From contig JAJVIQ010000029.1 of the NCBI GenBank assembly GCA_022071965.1, positions 1 to 58,097 of the forward strand: 58,097 nt of DNA. Direction: 5' to 3'. Below the pieces are notes generated by a model. It was not told the origin of the DNA and ran no database searches. It was given only the letters and a program-made list of their open reading frames with translations. Below are positions 56,271 through 58,097 of the stretch, piece by piece (the first letter of the stretch is position 1; each line of letters begins with the position of its first letter). This DNA is from Gammaproteobacteria bacterium (GTDB lineage Bacteria > Pseudomonadota > Gammaproteobacteria > JAJPIJ01). Made by a program: the position numbers and the translations under genes.

Positions 56271-57179
56271 TCAGATGGCGATGGTCAGCCCCTCGTGGGC
56301 GACATGACATTCCATCTTCGATCGTCTGTCCTGCGCTATGCCTACCGCGCTGCGGTGGATCATGGCGACCTCCTTGTCGTCGTACGTGGGGTCATGATGA
56401 TAAAGGTACAGACTCTTCACGCCTGCATCGATGGCCGAGTTGACGGTATCGATGTAGCAGGAGTGCCCCCAGCCGCGCTTCTTGTGGTAGTCCTCGGGCG
56501 TATACTGCGCGTCATGTATCAAAATGTCCGCGTTTCGAATCATGTTGAGCTCGGCATTGCGCTCTTCGTGCTTCATGCGCTCGAGCAGCACCTGCTCCTC
56601 ACGATTGAACTCCGAGTAGCGCATTTCTATCGATCTCTCCAGGAACATGAATTCATTGTCGGAAACGTAAACGATGACCTTGCCGTTGACCTCGATGCGG
56701 TAGCCGTAAGTCACGCCCGGATGATGCACGTTCTGGTAGTTGATGCGCATCGGCCCATGGGTGAACCCTGACTTGTTCGGGGCCGCATAGGAGATGTTCG
56801 CCGCCCACGTCTCCGTTTCCACGGGGAAGTAGGGCGCCTTCATCTGATCGGAGATGCGCTTTTCGATGTCGCGGGCGCTTTCCCCCGGCCCAAAGAACGC
56901 GATATTCCAGTCCCGCCGGAACGCCGGAGTGAAAAACGGCAGTCCGCAGATGTGGTCCCAGTGATAGTGCGTCAGCAGCACGAGCAGGTTGTGGGGAGTG
57001 CCGTCGGCAATCAGCCTTTCACCGAGCGGGATGATGCCCGTGCCGCCGTCGCAGATGAGTACGTGCTCGCCGACGCGGATCTCCACACAGGAGGTGTTGC
57101 CGCCAATCTGCATGTGGGTGGCGAACGGGGCGGCGTAGGATCCGCGCACGCCCCAGAACCGCACATATCCGGTACGCAT
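56271..57179 (-). CDS. Metallo-beta-lactamase-fold hydrolase
   Basis: A 302-residue protein with the metal motif HxHxDH in LLTHYHWDHICGLPFF, preceded by the family start FWGVRGSYAAP and DGGTGI. YVSDNEFM supplies the bridging Asp, and the late LYLYHHDPTYDD a further His. The form FWGVRGS with TGI is that of the cyclic-nucleotide phosphodiesterase-like or RNase Z-like branch; the substrate cannot be told. It lies about 50 bases downstream of a CheY-like regulator, so the two may act together in signalling. Confidence 0.85.
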   Translation of the reverse strand: MRTGYVRFWGVRGSYAAPFATHMQIGGNTSCVEIRVGEHVLICDGGTGIIPLGERLIADGTPHNLLVLLTHYHWDHICGLPFFTPAFRRDWNIAFFGPGESARDIEKRISDQMKAPYFPVETETWAANISYAAPNKSGFTHGPMRINYQNVHHPGVTYGYRIEVNGKVIVYVSDNEFMFLERSIEMRYSEFNREEQVLLERMKHEERNAELNMIRNADILIHDAQYTPEDYHKKRGWGHSCYIDTVNSAIDAGVKSLYLYHHDPTYDDKEVAMIHRSAVGIAQDRRSKMECHVAHEGLTIAI

Positions 57180-57230
57180 GTCCGCCTCGTGATTGCCGTC
57201 CGTCCCCCGTCCAGCGATCGCTCGGCCGCG

Positions 57231-57641
57231 TCAGCCGTTGGCCGTCCGGCTGGCGGATTTCTCCCGCGCCTGTGTGTATTTCACGATCAGTTCCCGGATC
57301 GTCTGCGTGCGCATGGGCTTGACCACGAAGTCGACCGCGCCCAGGTTCTTCGCGACCATGCGGTCCTGCGCGTAATCCTTCGAGGTAATCATGATGACCG
57401 GTGTCTCGGCCTGGAGAGGCATCCGGCGAAGCTCCTGCAGGAACGTCAGGCCGTCCTTGTCGGGCATGATGATGTCCAGGAACACCACATCGGGCCGATG
57501 GTCGCAGAGATAGGTGACGGCATCGGCAGTGGCGGCGAAGGCGTGATAATCGGCTTCGTAGTGCGACAGGCAGCGCTCGAAAAACGTGTGCACGCTGGCA
57601 CTGTCATCTATCACCACAACCGTCGGATTCGGCTTTTTCAT
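57231..57641 (-). CDS. CheY-like single-domain response regulator
   Basis: A 136-residue receiver domain. Acidic residues are in VVVIDDSASV, the phosphoacceptor Asp in VVFLDIIMPDKDG, Thr/Ser in VIMITSKD, and the conserved Lys in DFVVKPMRTQ. There is no output domain. The start at 57641 gives the minimal receiver; the frame is open upstream but not coding. It precedes the metallo-beta-lactamase-fold gene by about 50 bases on the same strand. No kinase is visible nearby. Confidence 0.92.
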   Translation of the reverse strand: MKKPNPTVVVIDDSASVHTFFERCLSHYEADYHAFAATADAVTYLCDHRPDVVFLDIIMPDKDGLTFLQELRRMPLQAETPVIMITSKDYAQDRMVAKNLGAVDFVVKPMRTQTIRELIVKYTQAREKSASRTANG

Positions 57642-57971
57642 CAGTTTCGAGGCGACCGGTCTGGTGAAACCCGAACCAGCGTGTCGGAGTGCGCGAGACA
57701 CCCGCCGCCCGCCATGCCGGCGGTCTCCGGCCTTCTGTCGGGGTACCTGCCGTCGGATCTTGACCGCACTACCGTTGTTTCCACTGTTTAGGCAGGTCAT
57801 CCTAGCACCAGTGCGCCGGGATGTCCTGCGGCCGGTATGCCAAATCTGTGAGCGTTCACCGGGTTGATATCGTCTGGCCGGACGGCTGCCGGGCCCGGTG
57901 GACCACCCGGGCCCCGGCGCCATGAGTTTCCCGGCGGCGGGGAATTTCATTAGAATTCTCACACCTCAATT
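57642..57971. other. Intergenic region before the interrupted tRNA
   Basis: I see no gene in these 330 bases. TAGAAT at about 57951-57956 is a plausible -10 element for the tRNA that follows, with TTTCCC 18 bases upstream. The rest is featureless. Confidence 0.4.
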
Positions 57972-58012
57972 GCGGGTGTAGTTCAATGGCAGAACTCCAG
58001 GTTCCCAACCTT
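57972..58012 (+). tRNA. tRNA-Gly (CCC), 5' half only, interrupted after the anticodon loop
   Basis: GCGGGTG, TAGTTCAATGGCAGAACT and CCAGGTTCCCAACCT correspond to the acceptor 5' strand, D arm and anticodon arm of tRNA-Gly with anticodon CCC at 58004-58006. After three bases of the 3' anticodon stem the sequence stops resembling a tRNA: the remaining GG of the stem, the variable loop and T arm are not found in the next 85 bases to the window edge. A promoter-like -10 lies upstream. This is either a pseudogene cut by an insertion or a tRNA carrying an intron. Confidence 0.75.
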
Positions 58013-58097
58013 AGGGCCGAGGTGAGGAATCTAGCCGCTACTTAGGTCTGTCCCCGTGGGGTTCTTCGAGCTGTCCATCAGATAGTGCGGCGCAGTA

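Overview
This window looks like chromosomal DNA of a GC-rich gammaproteobacterium, probably a non-model, environmental, possibly chemolithoautotrophic lineage. That placement is inferred from gene content and gene order; no database comparison was possible. The order of several blocks is typical of Gammaproteobacteria: pepP-ubiH-ubiI facing zapB/zapA and 6S RNA; ychF-pth-rplY-prs-tRNA-Gln-ispE-lolB facing hemA-prfA-prmC; bfd-bfr; and cytochrome c4-dsbA-diguanylate cyclase. I see no insertion sequence, phage gene or CRISPR array. Almost all of the window is core metabolism and housekeeping.

Layout. Positions 1-2527 (minus) hold an ExeA-like secretion ATPase, cut by the left edge, and a sigma-54 response regulator resembling those of PEP-CTERM/exosortase loci. 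Positions 2564-6392 (minus) form a methyl-cycle block, metK, ahcY and metF, with a clear S-adenosylhomocysteine riboswitch and promoter in front of ahcY. Next come a thioredoxin-fold protein and a Sel1-repeat protein. Positions 8951-16125 (plus) carry tkt, gap, pgk, pyk and a class I fructose-bisphosphate aldolase, closed by a strong terminator: a glycolysis/Calvin-cycle carbon module. Then follow a small lipoprotein, purC and two ubiquinone hydroxylases with pepP (minus), facing zapB, zapA and 6S RNA (plus).

Positions 22943-29954 (minus) contain translation, nucleotide, isoprenoid and lipoprotein-sorting genes around tRNA-Gln. Positions 30260-34770 (plus) run hemA, prfA, prmC, an uncharacterised coupled gene and a MoeB/ThiF-like gene. 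An iron module follows: a promoter covered by a Fur-box core in front of a 94-residue unknown ORF, then bfd and bfr. After prlC, an SH3 protein, xth, rpmE, a thermonuclease-like gene and an M48 lipoprotein peptidase, a 617-base gap holds what looks like an unannotated small RNA with C-rich hairpin loops. Cytochrome c4, dsbA and a diguanylate cyclase follow. The right part carries a divergent subtilase, a zinc metallopeptidase, a DAHP synthase, a DmeF-type metal exporter, several small proteins, yrfG, trmB, thiG, thiS, a metallo-beta-lactamase-fold protein and a CheY-like regulator.

The window ends in a tRNA-Gly(CCC) whose sequence stops matching a tRNA just after the anticodon loop. The observations most worth a second look are the C-rich-loop RNA at about 43635-43764, the interrupted tRNA-Gly, the Fur-controlled orphan ORF at 34974, the subtilase with Glu at the usual Asp position, and the SAH riboswitch.
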